From contig NZ_JAFBCQ010000001.1 in NCBI RefSeq assembly GCF_016907815.1, positions 1,984,001 through 2,048,000 on the forward strand: 64,000 bases of DNA. Direction: 5' to 3'. How positions within the stretch are numbered: position 1 is the stretch's first letter; every line of letters begins with the position of its first letter. The notes below the pieces were generated by a model. That model saw nothing but the letters and a program-made list of their open reading frames with translations. It ran no database searches and was not told where the DNA came from. The position numbers and the translations under genes are program-made. Below, piece after piece: positions 37,284-45,215 of the stretch. Origin of the DNA: Microbacterium aurum (lineage in GTDB: Bacteria > Actinomycetota > Actinomycetes > Actinomycetales > Microbacteriaceae).

Positions 37284-37972
37284 AGATCCTCATCGCCGAC
37301 GACGACCCCCAGATCCTCCGCGCCCTGCGCATCACCCTCACCGCCAAGGGGTACCAGATCTTCACCGCAGCCGACGGCGCCCAGGCGATTACGGCAGCCA
37401 TCGACCATCACCCGGACATCTTCCTCATCGACCTCGGCATGCCCGAACTCGACGGCATCGAAGTCATCCACGGCATCCGCGGCTGGTCCCAGGCCCCCAT
37501 CCTCGTCGTGTCCGGCCGCGCCGGTGCCGCCGACAAGGTCGAAGCCCTCGATGCCGGCGCCGACGACTACATCACCAAACCCTTCGCCGTCGAAGAACTC
37601 CTCGCTCGCATCCGCGCCCTTACACGGCGTGTTCCCCAAGAAGACGCTACGCCCGTGGTGCACCTCGGCAACGTCACCATCGACCTCGCCGCCCACAGCG
37701 TCACCCGCGACACCTCCGACGGGCAGAAACAGATTCGGCTCACCCCCACCGAGTGGCAGTTCATCGACATCCTCATCCGCAACGCCGGGAAACTCGTCAC
37801 CCGCCAAACCATCCTCACCACCATCTGGGGCACCGAACACGCCGAAGACACCGGCTACCTCCGCCTCTATGTCTCCCAACTCCGCCGCAAACTCGAAGAA
37901 GACCCCAGCAACCCTGCCCACCTGCTCACCGAACCCGGCATGGGCTACCGGCTCGACGGCATGACCATCTAG
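37280..37972 (+). CDS. kdpE: Response regulator KdpE
   Basis: The OmpR-family activator of kdp has 230 residues. The receiver domain shows DDDPQILRAL (acidic pocket), FLIDLGMPELDG with the phospho-acceptor Asp, SGRAGAADKVEALDAGADDY and the Lys in ITKPF. The winged-helix output domain reads LTPTEWQFIDILIRNAGKLV and VSQLRRKLEEDP. Start and kdpD stop overlap as ATGA. It is intact, in contrast to its partner gene. Confidence 0.95.
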   Translation: MKILIADDDPQILRALRITLTAKGYQIFTAADGAQAITAAIDHHPDIFLIDLGMPELDGIEVIHGIRGWSQAPILVVSGRAGAADKVEALDAGADDYITKPFAVEELLARIRALTRRVPQEDATPVVHLGNVTIDLAAHSVTRDTSDGQKQIRLTPTEWQFIDILIRNAGKLVTRQTILTTIWGTEHAEDTGYLRLYVSQLRRKLEEDPSNPAHLLTEPGMGYRLDGMTI

Positions 37973-37992
37973 CCTCAAAGCACGCCGCAGCG

Positions 37993-38388
37993 ATGAGCAT
38001 CACCGACACCATCGGCATCATTGGCGAAATGCTGTCCTGGATCGGTGCAATCATCGGCATCCCCTTCCTGATCGCAGCGCTCATCATCGCCGCCATCGAT
38101 GGTCCGCGCACCCCAACGAACGTCACCATCGTCGAGGACCTCGATCAGCAGCAGATCGCGATATGGAGCGCGAAGGAACGCACCTATACGCGCCCCCTCA
38201 CACCCCGCGATGATCTTCGCGACCACGATTCGACCACCGTCACCGGATACGTTCCCGAACGCCGGCCCGACCGACTCCGCCTGCACAAACGCTCCCACCC
38301 GGAACGTCTCTGCCAGACCCTAGCGATCACCATGCTCTGCACCGCAGCAGTAGGATTCCTCGCATCTCTCCTCCCGATGGTCTGGTGA
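37993..38388 (+). CDS. Small membrane protein after kdpE
   Basis: The 131-residue protein starts MSITDTIGIIGEMLSWIGAI and has one helix at the N-terminus (IGAIIGIPFLIAALIIAAI) and one at the C-terminus (TMLCTAAVGFLASLLPMV). The part between is hydrophilic with many Asp and Arg. It follows kdpE after 20 bases and probably shares its transcript. I do not recognise the family. It may be an accessory of the kdp cargo. Confidence 0.72.
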   Translation: MSITDTIGIIGEMLSWIGAIIGIPFLIAALIIAAIDGPRTPTNVTIVEDLDQQQIAIWSAKERTYTRPLTPRDDLRDHDSTTVTGYVPERRPDRLRLHKRSHPERLCQTLAITMLCTAAVGFLASLLPMVW

Positions 38389-38459
38389 CCTTACCTCGGC
38401 GCAAACTGCACGCAAACTGTTCAACGTGAGGTAGCCGTTAGGGTTCTGGCAAGCGTCAT

Positions 38460-39491
38460 ATGAGTACCGTTAGGGGTACTCGATTCTCAGACGCGAGTGC
38501 CCTTCGATTGCCAACTATGACTGGCGATGTTCGGTGGGAGGGGCCTACGGAGTCTGCTGGTGTGCCGGCGGCGCCGGTGGCCGCGTTCTCGCCGTTGCTC
38601 GCCCGAACGCAAGTCGCGCACGATCCGGTTGAGCCAATCGCTTTCGATTGCGTCAAGTTCATTGTCATACGGGCGGGTCGGGCTCGACTCTTCAGTGAGT
38701 TTGGCGCGCACTTTGTCAGCGTCGGTGATGTCGTTGTTCTGGCGGCAAACACTCTCTGTGGTGCTGAACCCGACGGGTGGGTAGCGACCACGACGCTCTA
38801 TCTCGACCGAGACTATGTCATTGACCAAGTGTTTTGGCAGTACGCTTCACGGTTCCAAGAGCGACTCGACGCGAGCCAGTTCCTCGATACGCATTATGCG
38901 GAACCCACCCAGGTTCTGCGCATCGGTAAGCACCGGGCGGGGCTGATGATGCCGTGGCTTGACGAGTTGGCTGCGTTGAGTGTCGAGGGCGTGCCTCCTG
39001 ATCGTTTCTATCGGGCGCAATCGCTAGTTTCTGCCGTATTCGATGTCTTGGTTCCGTTTCTCGTGGTCGCCAATGAGGGAACCGCTGTCGCGCGGCGAAA
39101 CGCGTCGGTTCCCACCGTGCCGCGGCATCGCCTCTTCCGCCCTGTACGTCCTGAGGCGTTGGATATTGCACGGTCCTTGCGTGTGGAGTTGGATCGTCAT
39201 TGGACGGTGACCGAGCTCGCGGCGCGAGCGCATCTGTCGGTGTCTCAGCTGCGTCGAGTTTTCGTCGATGCGTTTGGGAAATCGCCGATCTCGTACCTGA
39301 CGATGCTCCGTGCCGAACGAATGGCCCACCTCCTGCGCGTGGAGAATTCACCTATCTCGGACATCGCCGCCAGGGTGGGTTGGAACGACCCTGACTTCGC
39401 TGCACGTCAGTTCCGCAGGAGCATCGGCGTGTGCCCGTCGGAGTATCGCAGAATCAGCAGTGGTGCTCCGGCACGCTCAAACCCTGACTGA
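38460..39491 (+). CDS. AraC-family transcriptional regulator
   Basis: The 343-residue protein has an N-terminal cupin-like ligand part (AraC-binding-domain type; AFDCVKFIVIRAGRARLFSEFG). The last ~100 residues hold the two helix-turn-helix units (WTVTELAARAHLSVSQLRRVF and SPISDIAARVGWNDPDFAARQF). This is the arrangement of AraC/XylS activators that bind an aromatic or small organic ligand. Third-position GC is lower than in the neighbours, a sign of separate origin. The IS256 copy lies just downstream. What it controls is unknown; no catabolic genes are adjacent. Confidence 0.88.
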   Translation: MSTVRGTRFSDASALRLPTMTGDVRWEGPTESAGVPAAPVAAFSPLLARTQVAHDPVEPIAFDCVKFIVIRAGRARLFSEFGAHFVSVGDVVVLAANTLCGAEPDGWVATTTLYLDRDYVIDQVFWQYASRFQERLDASQFLDTHYAEPTQVLRIGKHRAGLMMPWLDELAALSVEGVPPDRFYRAQSLVSAVFDVLVPFLVVANEGTAVARRNASVPTVPRHRLFRPVRPEALDIARSLRVELDRHWTVTELAARAHLSVSQLRRVFVDAFGKSPISYLTMLRAERMAHLLRVENSPISDIAARVGWNDPDFAARQFRRSIGVCPSEYRRISSGAPARSNPD

Positions 39492-39575
39492 ACGCGCGTA
39501 TGCCCAGGCGAAACGCTCATGTTTTGGTGCTCAGATCGCCAGGGCGCCAGCGGATGATGTAGACCGAGTTTGACC

Positions 39576-39583
39576 ACGTCGGG
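39576..39583. repeat. Target-site duplication of the IS, left copy
   Basis: ACGTCGGG directly precedes the IS terminal repeat GGTGACGTCCC and is repeated exactly at 40988-40995. Eight bases is the usual duplication of IS256-family insertion. Confidence 0.92.
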
Positions 39584-40987
39584 GGTGACGTCCCGCTGGT
39601 TGGTGGAGTTTCTCGACACCGTGCGGGTCAGCTTCTGTGATTATGCCGCAGCGAGTTCGGGGATCGCGACCTCCTCTGCTTCGACTTGCAGGAGCTTCAT
39701 GGAGTGTTCGCTGAAGTAGCGGCGGTCGGCGCCGTCCCATTCGTCGTGTTGCTCGATGAGGACGTGCCCGGCCAGGCGCAGTAGCGCGGCGGGGTTGGGG
39801 AAGGTTCCGACGACGTCGGTGCGGCGTTTGATCTCCTTGTTGACGCGTTCGAGCGGGTTCGTGGACCAGATCTGCCGCCAGTGCTGCTGCGGGAATCCGC
39901 AGAACGCGAGGATGTCGTTCTTGGCGTCCTCGAGCATGTCCGCGACCTTCGGATGCGACCTGGCGAGCATGCGGACGACCTCGTGGAACTGCGCGAACAC
40001 GTGCTCCGTGTCCGGCTGCGCGAAGATCGTGCGGATGATCGACGCGACCATCGGGCCAGCCGTCTTCGGGACGTTGGCGAGCACGTTCCGCATGAAATGC
40101 ACTCGGCAGCGTTGCCAGGCGGAGCCGACGAACACGGTCTCGATCGCTGCGATCAGCCCGGTGTGCGCGTCGCTGATCACGAGCTTCACCCCGTCCAGCC
40201 CACGCGCCTTCAACGAGCGCAGGAACGTGGTCCAGAACGGCTGCGACTCGGTGTCTCCGACCTCGAAGCCGAGCACCTCCCGCCGCCCGTCGGCCGCGAC
40301 TCCCACGGCAACGACGACCGCCTGCGAGACCACCCGCCGGCCGACCCGGGCCTTGCAATAGGTCGCGTCGAGGAACACGTACGGGTAGGCGCTGTCGGCG
40401 AGGGGCCGGTCCCGGAACGCCGCGACGTCCTCGTCGAGGTTGCCGCAGATCCGCGACACCTCCGACTTGGAGATGCCGGTGTCCGCGCCCAGCGCCTTGA
40501 CGAGGTCGTCGACCTTGCGGGTCGAGACGCCGTGGACGTAGGCCTCCATCACGACCGCGAACAACGCCTGATCGACCCTCCGGCGGCGTTCCAGCAGCGA
40601 CGGGAAGAAGGACCCGGCCCGCAGCTTCGGGATCCGCAGCTCCAGATCCCCGGCTGTCGTCGACAGGGTGCGGGGCCTGGAGCCGTTGCGGACCGCGACG
40701 CGGCCCTCGGTGCGCTCATACGGGGCGGCGCCGATGAACGCCGCCGCTTCCGCGTCGATCAGCTCCTGATAGAGCGTCTCGGTCGCGACTCGGATCCGGT
40801 CGGTGACATCGGTGAGTTTCAGTTCCCCGAGGAGCTCGAGGAGGGCAGACTGGTTAAGAGCCATCGTGCGTTTGTGTCTTCCTGTGAGTGACTTTGATCG
40901 GTACTCACTGACCATCGCACGATGGCTCACCAACGTCTACGACGCCGACGACCCTGCCGGAAAACCCACCACCCCAGGGGACGTCAC
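39584..40987 (-). mobile_element. IS256-family insertion sequence, 1404 bp
   Basis: The ends carry inverted repeats: GGTGACGTCCC is perfect for 11 bases at both tips, followed by an imperfect match over about 18 more (CTGG, TGGTGG and GTTT blocks). The flanks show an exact 8-base duplication, ACGTCGGG. One transposase gene fills the element. Intact tips, an intact gene and a perfect duplication suggest recent insertion within the ICE, between the AraC gene and the antirestriction gene. Confidence 0.93.
39641..40864 (-). CDS. IS256-family transposase
   Basis: This DDE transposase of 407 residues (from MALNQSALLELLGELK) has the family core: YVFLDATYCKARV (first Asp), LVISDAHTGL (second Asp), the C/H region RCRVHFMRNVL, and NPLERVNKEIKRR (Glu). 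It matches Mutator/IS256-type enzymes in length. An in-frame extension upstream of the ATG at 40,864 runs towards the tip of the IS and is less typical. It looks functional. Confidence 0.95.
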   Translation of the reverse strand: MALNQSALLELLGELKLTDVTDRIRVATETLYQELIDAEAAAFIGAAPYERTEGRVAVRNGSRPRTLSTTAGDLELRIPKLRAGSFFPSLLERRRRVDQALFAVVMEAYVHGVSTRKVDDLVKALGADTGISKSEVSRICGNLDEDVAAFRDRPLADSAYPYVFLDATYCKARVGRRVVSQAVVVAVGVAADGRREVLGFEVGDTESQPFWTTFLRSLKARGLDGVKLVISDAHTGLIAAIETVFVGSAWQRCRVHFMRNVLANVPKTAGPMVASIIRTIFAQPDTEHVFAQFHEVVRMLARSHPKVADMLEDAKNDILAFCGFPQQHWRQIWSTNPLERVNKEIKRRTDVVGTFPNPAALLRLAGHVLIEQHDEWDGADRRYFSEHSMKLLQVEAEEVAIPELAAA

Positions 40988-40995
40988 CACGTCGG
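40988..40995. repeat. Target-site duplication of the IS, right copy
   Basis: Exact copy of ACGTCGGG at 39576-39583. Removing the IS and one copy rejoins the element leader upstream of the antirestriction gene. Confidence 0.92.
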
Positions 40996-41066
40996 GTTCA
41001 GCGCTGCGCCTGGCGGTCGCCAACTTTGCCCGTCGTCCGTCTCGACCTTCGCTGTTCCTCTTGGCG

Positions 41067-41072
41067 CACCTT
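41067..41072 (+). promoter_or_regulatory. GCACCT leader motif before the ArdC-like gene
   Basis: Context TTGGCGCACCTTCTGG, 56 bases before the ATG at 41129. It is one of six similar leader motifs in the ICE (the others are at 26118, 44323, 46344, 49226 and 57569). Confidence 0.4.
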
Positions 41073-41128
41073 CTGGTCGCAGGAGTCATCCGCCGTGTGC
41101 GGTGTGACACGCCGGGAGGAGGACACCG

Positions 41129-42217
41129 ATGGCCGCGACCGAGGATCAGCGGGCCGCGCGGGATGCGAAGCTCGACGCGCTGCATGAACGGCTGGCGGCT
41201 GCGGTCGGTCAGCTTTCCTCCGGGGACGACTGGCGTCGCGCGCTCGAGTTCGCAGCCCGGTTCCGGTCGCGGTCGTTTGGGAACACGCTGCTGATCTGGG
41301 CTCAGCATCTCGACGCTTTCGAGCAGGGGCGGGTGTCGGCGCCGGAGCCGACGTATGTCGCCGGGTACAAGCAGTGGCAGACACTCGGCCGTCAGGTGGA
41401 GAAGGGCCAGCCGGGGTACATGATCTTCGCCCCGGTGACGGGCCGGTTCGCGTCCTCGACCCCGCGGGACTCGTTGTCGTGGCGCCGGCTGGGGCGGTTC
41501 GAGAAGCCGAAGCCGGGCGAGGCGGTGCGCTCCCGGATGGTCGGCGCGAAGCCGGCCTATGTCTGGGACGTGTCGCAGACGACGGGTGATCCGATCCCTG
41601 AGCGCGCTGCGCCGGTGCTGCTGGAAGGCGCCGCGCCCGAAGGGCTATGGGAGGGCTTGGCCGGCCTGGTGGAAGCGGAAGGATTCGCGGTGCTGCGGGT
41701 CGAGCGCGCCGGGCTGATCCACGGCGCGAACGGCCTGACCGACTACACGAATCGCACGGTCTCGGTGCGGATGGACATGGACGATGCCGCGCAGGTGAAG
41801 ACCCTCGCGCACGAGCTCGCGCATGTGCGCCTGCACGGCCCCGACAACCCGGATGCGACACGGCATCGCGGGATCGGGGAGGTGGAGGCGGAGTCGGTGG
41901 CGTTGATGATCGGCGCCGCGCACGGCATGGACACCAGCTCGTACACGATCCCGTATGTGTCGGGGTGGGCCGGGACGGTGAAGGACAAGGACCCCGCCGA
42001 GGTGGTGCAGGCCACCGGAGAGCGGGTCCGCAAGACCGCCGGGGCGATCCTCGATGCCCTCCCGACCGTGCAGCTCGGCGGAGGCGACCCGCCCGGCCTG
42101 AACCGCGACGCCCCGCGTACCGAACGCCCTGCGCGGGCGGAGCGGCCTGCGACGGCGGCGCGGGTGGAGCCGGCGCGGGCGTCTCGGGCGGCGGATACCG
42201 CGGTGAGGGGCTTGTGA
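41129..42217 (+). CDS. ArdC-like antirestriction protein with metallopeptidase motif
   Basis: The 362-residue protein has an N-terminal ArdC-type single-stranded-DNA-binding domain (about 15-135; ALEFAARFRSRSFGNTLLIW, AGYKQWQTLGRQVEKGQPG). A zinc metallopeptidase domain follows, with H228-E-L-A-H232 (TLAHELAHVRLHG) and downstream GEVEAESVALMI. A disordered basic tail completes it. ArdC proteins protect incoming plasmid DNA from restriction. GGAGGAGG stands seven bases before the ATG. It heads a run of tightly packed genes and its stop overlaps the next start. It probably acts in the recipient early after transfer. Confidence 0.85.
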   Translation: MAATEDQRAARDAKLDALHERLAAAVGQLSSGDDWRRALEFAARFRSRSFGNTLLIWAQHLDAFEQGRVSAPEPTYVAGYKQWQTLGRQVEKGQPGYMIFAPVTGRFASSTPRDSLSWRRLGRFEKPKPGEAVRSRMVGAKPAYVWDVSQTTGDPIPERAAPVLLEGAAPEGLWEGLAGLVEAEGFAVLRVERAGLIHGANGLTDYTNRTVSVRMDMDDAAQVKTLAHELAHVRLHGPDNPDATRHRGIGEVEAESVALMIGAAHGMDTSSYTIPYVSGWAGTVKDKDPAEVVQATGERVRKTAGAILDALPTVQLGGGDPPGLNRDAPRTERPARAERPATAARVEPARASRAADTAVRGL

Positions 42218-43149
42218 TGCGGGCCGCGTCGCTGTTCACCGAGGCAGCGGGCCTGCCGTTGCCTGCGGCCGCGGCACGGTTCGCGGACGCTGGGGTGCCG
42301 GTGTTCCCGTGCGTGCCGGGCGGCAAGCGCCCCCTGACCGGGCACGGGTTCCACGACGCGAGCACCGATCCCGCCCAGGTGTCGGCGTGGTGGCGACGGT
42401 GGCCGGGCGCGAACATCGCCGTCCCCACGGGGGCGCCGTCCGGGCTGGTGGTGGTGGATGTGGACGTGCACGGCCCGGTCGACGGGCGGGCGAGCTTCCG
42501 CCGTGCCGGCGACGCGGGTCTGGTCGAGGGTTGGGAGCTGCTGGTGCGCACCCCCACGGGCGGCATGCACGCCTACTACCCGGCGACACCGGGCACCGCG
42601 CAACGGTCCTGGCAGGCCGGGCGCGCGGGAGTCGATTTCCGTGGCGACGGCGGATACATCATCGTCCCGCCCTCGTCCCGACCCATCGGCGCCGCCACGG
42701 TCGGATACCGCATTGTCCAGGTCGCCCCCGGCCCGGGACGCGAGCCGGATGCGGGCAGGTTGCGGGACTTCCTCGACCCCCACCCTCCGATCCGCCCCCG
42801 TCCGGTCGGCGGGCAGCGGGTGGGTCGGGAGGATGCGGAGCGGTTGGCGCGGTGGGTGGACCGGCAGGACACCGACCGCAATCTCAAACTGTTCTGGGCG
42901 TCGTGCCGACTGGCCGAAGGCGGCGTCCCGCTCGCTGATGCCCTCGATGCGGTGCTGACGGCAGCGAAGTCGGACTTTGGGCCGCGGGAGATCACCGCGA
43001 CCGTCCGATCCGCCTACCGCGCCGTTCACCCCGACCCCGTCAGGCGCACGACGACCTCCGCGACGCAGACCGCGTCACCGGCAGGGGTCGGCTGGTTCGA
43101 CCGCCGCCCCGGGTCGGCCCGCCCGGCCGTACCGGGGAGGGGGTTGTGA
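42217..43149 (+). CDS. Bifunctional DNA primase/polymerase (PrimPol)
   Basis: The 310-residue product carries the PrimPol (AEP-type) domain, residues ~15-190. Visible blocks are FADAGVPVFPCVPGGKRPL, TGAPSGLVVVDVDVHG with the catalytic Asp pair, HAYYPATPG and GVDFRGDGGYIIVPPS. Helical residues follow, ending in a basic tail. Such enzymes prime lagging-strand synthesis on plasmids and ICEs. The ATG overlaps the upstream stop (TGATG). No separate replication initiator is seen, so its role may be second-strand synthesis after transfer. Confidence 0.87.
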   Translation: MRAASLFTEAAGLPLPAAAARFADAGVPVFPCVPGGKRPLTGHGFHDASTDPAQVSAWWRRWPGANIAVPTGAPSGLVVVDVDVHGPVDGRASFRRAGDAGLVEGWELLVRTPTGGMHAYYPATPGTAQRSWQAGRAGVDFRGDGGYIIVPPSSRPIGAATVGYRIVQVAPGPGREPDAGRLRDFLDPHPPIRPRPVGGQRVGREDAERLARWVDRQDTDRNLKLFWASCRLAEGGVPLADALDAVLTAAKSDFGPREITATVRSAYRAVHPDPVRRTTTSATQTASPAGVGWFDRRPGSARPAVPGRGL

Positions 43150-43811
43150 TGGCGGTTCAGGCGGGGAGGCGGTGGGCGGTGGTGACCGCGGCGGGCGGGA
43201 CGGTGTTCATCGCCGCGGGAGCGTTCTGGCTGTCGTTCACCGCTCTGGCGGACCTGGCCCGGCGTTCCGGGATCGAGGCGGGGCAGGCGTGGGCGTGGCC
43301 GCTGATCGTGGACGGCATCATCGTGGTCGCAACCGTCGCCGTGGTCGCCCTGGCCGGGCACCGGCAGGCGTGGTACCCGTGGGGGCTGCTGGCCGCCGGA
43401 GCGGTGGTGTCGGTGACGGCCAACGCGATCCATGCCGTCGTCGCCGCCGACGCCGACGTGCCGGCGGTGCTCGCCGCGTCCGTCGCGGCGGTGCCCCCGC
43501 TGGTGCTGCTGGCGATCACCCACCTCACCGTCATCCTCACCCGCCCCGTCCCCGCGCCCGCATCCGACCCTTCTGCCGAGCCGCCGACAGCGGCGGATGT
43601 CCCCGTGGGTCAGCCGGTGATGCCGTCCGTCCCGGTGGCGACGGCGGCGGTATCGCGGGGTGAGGGGCGTGAGGCGGCGGTGCTGCTGCGGGACGAGGAG
43701 GGCTGGTCGAACAAGCAGATCGCCCGCCACCTGGGCGTGCACCCGTCCACGGTGGGCCGCTGGTTCGCCCGGCCGGCGATGACCGGCCCCGACTCGGAGG
43801 AGACAACATGA
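43149..43811 (+). CDS. DUF2637-type membrane protein with C-terminal HTH
   Basis: The protein has four membrane helices in its first ~125 residues (AGGTVFIAAGAFWLSFTALA, WPLIVDGIIVVATVAVVAL, GLLAAGAVVSVTANAIHAV, AVPPLVLLAITHLTVIL), as in DUF2637 proteins of actinobacterial plasmids. A linker and a helix-turn-helix (WSNKQIARHLGVHPSTVGRWF) follow. The combination of membrane domain and DNA-binding end is typical of plasmid transfer and spreading proteins, but the biochemical role is unknown. A GTG lies one codon upstream. It overlaps both neighbours. Confidence 0.83.
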   Translation: MAVQAGRRWAVVTAAGGTVFIAAGAFWLSFTALADLARRSGIEAGQAWAWPLIVDGIIVVATVAVVALAGHRQAWYPWGLLAAGAVVSVTANAIHAVVAADADVPAVLAASVAAVPPLVLLAITHLTVILTRPVPAPASDPSAEPPTAADVPVGQPVMPSVPVATAAVSRGEGREAAVLLRDEEGWSNKQIARHLGVHPSTVGRWFARPAMTGPDSEETT

Positions 43812-44269
43812 ACGACGACAACCAGACCCCTGCCACGCACGAGCAGCATCCCGTTCCCGTCCGCCAGGGACACCGCGATGAGTCGGCGCCGGCGACCGAG
43901 GAGCCGAGGCGAGGCGGGGACGGGGAGGTGTCGGAGTTGGCCCGGCATGGCGACCCGTCCGTGACGAAGCCGAAGGCCGACGCGGAGGCGGGGCGGCGAC
44001 GGTCGGGGGTGGAGTGGGTGCGGCCCACCGATCTGCTGGCCGCGCGGACGGGCAGGGTCGCCGAGCAGGGCATCGACTTCCATGCCGAGCTCGCCCGCCG
44101 AGCCCGCCGGGCCCCCGGACAGGCGTACCGGGGTGCGCGCACCGTCGCCCGCTCAGGGGCACGGGTGGTGAGCGAGAGGGCACGTCGCCTGCCCCCGGTG
44201 ACTGCATTCGGTCGCGGCGGGAGCCCCCGGCACTCGTGGGTGTCGCGGTCCGGAATCGGGTTGGGGTAG
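43808..44269 (+). CDS. Hypothetical basic protein
   Basis: This 153-residue soluble protein starts MNDDNQTPATHEQHPVPVRQ. The first 60 residues are polar and probably disordered. The second part is Arg/Ala rich (LLAARTGRVAEQGIDFHAEL, ARRARRAPGQAYRGAR), suggesting nucleic-acid or membrane contact. It overlaps the upstream gene by four bases. I do not recognise it; position suggests a mobilisation accessory. Confidence 0.68.
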   Translation: MNDDNQTPATHEQHPVPVRQGHRDESAPATEEPRRGGDGEVSELARHGDPSVTKPKADAEAGRRRSGVEWVRPTDLLAARTGRVAEQGIDFHAELARRARRAPGQAYRGARTVARSGARVVSERARRLPPVTAFGRGGSPRHSWVSRSGIGLG

Positions 44270-44322
44270 CCGTGTCCACCCCGGATCGGTCGACGCGCAC
44301 GGCGTCGGGTGGGAGTCCTGGT

Positions 44323-44328
44323 GCACCT
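44323..44328 (+). promoter_or_regulatory. GCACCT leader motif next to a small hairpin
   Basis: Context GGTGCACCTGC, 20 bases before the next ATG. The following bases form CCTGC-TGT-GCAGG, whose right arm runs into the AGGAGG ribosome binding site at 44336-44341, so a hairpin could mask it. Confidence 0.4.
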
Positions 44329-44348
44329 GCTGTGCAGGAGGTTGTGTG

Positions 44349-45215
44349 ATGACACCGGAAAGCCCCCGCGAACAGCGGGCGAGATTCGAGGACTCGGAGG
44401 CGCTGCGCGCGCTCCTGAACCGGCTGCACGAGGCGGGCAAGGGCGCGTGGCGGCACGACCCGGAGGCCGCCTTGCTGATGCGGCACGCCGCCGACAAGTA
44501 CGCCGCGCTCGCCAAGAAGCACGGTCTGGACCCGTGGGAGGCTGCCTCGGCCGCGTTCGAGGCTATGCGGGGAGCGGCGACCCGCCGCGCGGATGACCCG
44601 TGGGCGGTGGTCACCCGCGCGGTACAGGTGACTTGCATCGGCGAGGAACGCGGCAACGGGCTGCTGTGCTCGGTGCACCAGGCACGCCGCCCCCGCTACT
44701 CGGTGTTCCACGACGCCGAGCGGTTCAGCGACCGGGAGAACCCGCTGCCCGACTACCACCCCGCCTTTCACATCGCCCCCTTCGCCGACACCGACACCGA
44801 CGATGAGGAGAACGGTGGTGAGGTGGTGCCGGAGCGTGCGGTGAACGTCACCGCCGCGGTGGAGGACACGATTGCGCTGCTGTCCTGGGTGGGCTGGGAG
44901 CCGGCGACGGCACGAGCCGCGGTGGAGTACATCACCGGACGGCTTGCGGAGTCCGTCTCGCGGGCGTCGGCGTTCGAGACGCTGCGCCGCGACCGGCAGG
45001 CCCGCGCCCTGCTGGACCTGCCGGGCTCGTCGTGGACGACGCTGCTGCGGATCGTGCTCGGCCACCCCGACCCTGCACTGTCCGGCACCAACACCGGGCG
45101 CGGCCTGCTGCTACGGCTGCTGAACGGCGAACCCCTCCGCGCGCTGCTGCGCGACGACGACCTCGTACTCACCGCAGGGCTCGCCGCCCCCGACACCGGG
45201 GACGATCTGCCATGA
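44349..45215 (+). CDS. Hypothetical conserved ICE protein
   Basis: The 288-residue soluble protein starts MTPESPREQRARFEDSEALR after AGGAGG seven bases upstream; a GTG directly before the ATG is an alternative. Segments visible are AADKYAALAKKHGLDPWEAA, AFEAMRGAATRRADDPWAVV and TLRRDRQARALLDLPGSSW. It is mostly helical with an acidic loop (DTDTDDEENGGE). I recall similar proteins in actinobacterial elements beside ParB-like genes but cannot name a function. The stop overlaps the ParB-like start. Confidence 0.73.
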   Translation: MTPESPREQRARFEDSEALRALLNRLHEAGKGAWRHDPEAALLMRHAADKYAALAKKHGLDPWEAASAAFEAMRGAATRRADDPWAVVTRAVQVTCIGEERGNGLLCSVHQARRPRYSVFHDAERFSDRENPLPDYHPAFHIAPFADTDTDDEENGGEVVPERAVNVTAAVEDTIALLSWVGWEPATARAAVEYITGRLAESVSRASAFETLRRDRQARALLDLPGSSWTTLLRIVLGHPDPALSGTNTGRGLLLRLLNGEPLRALLRDDDLVLTAGLAAPDTGDDLP

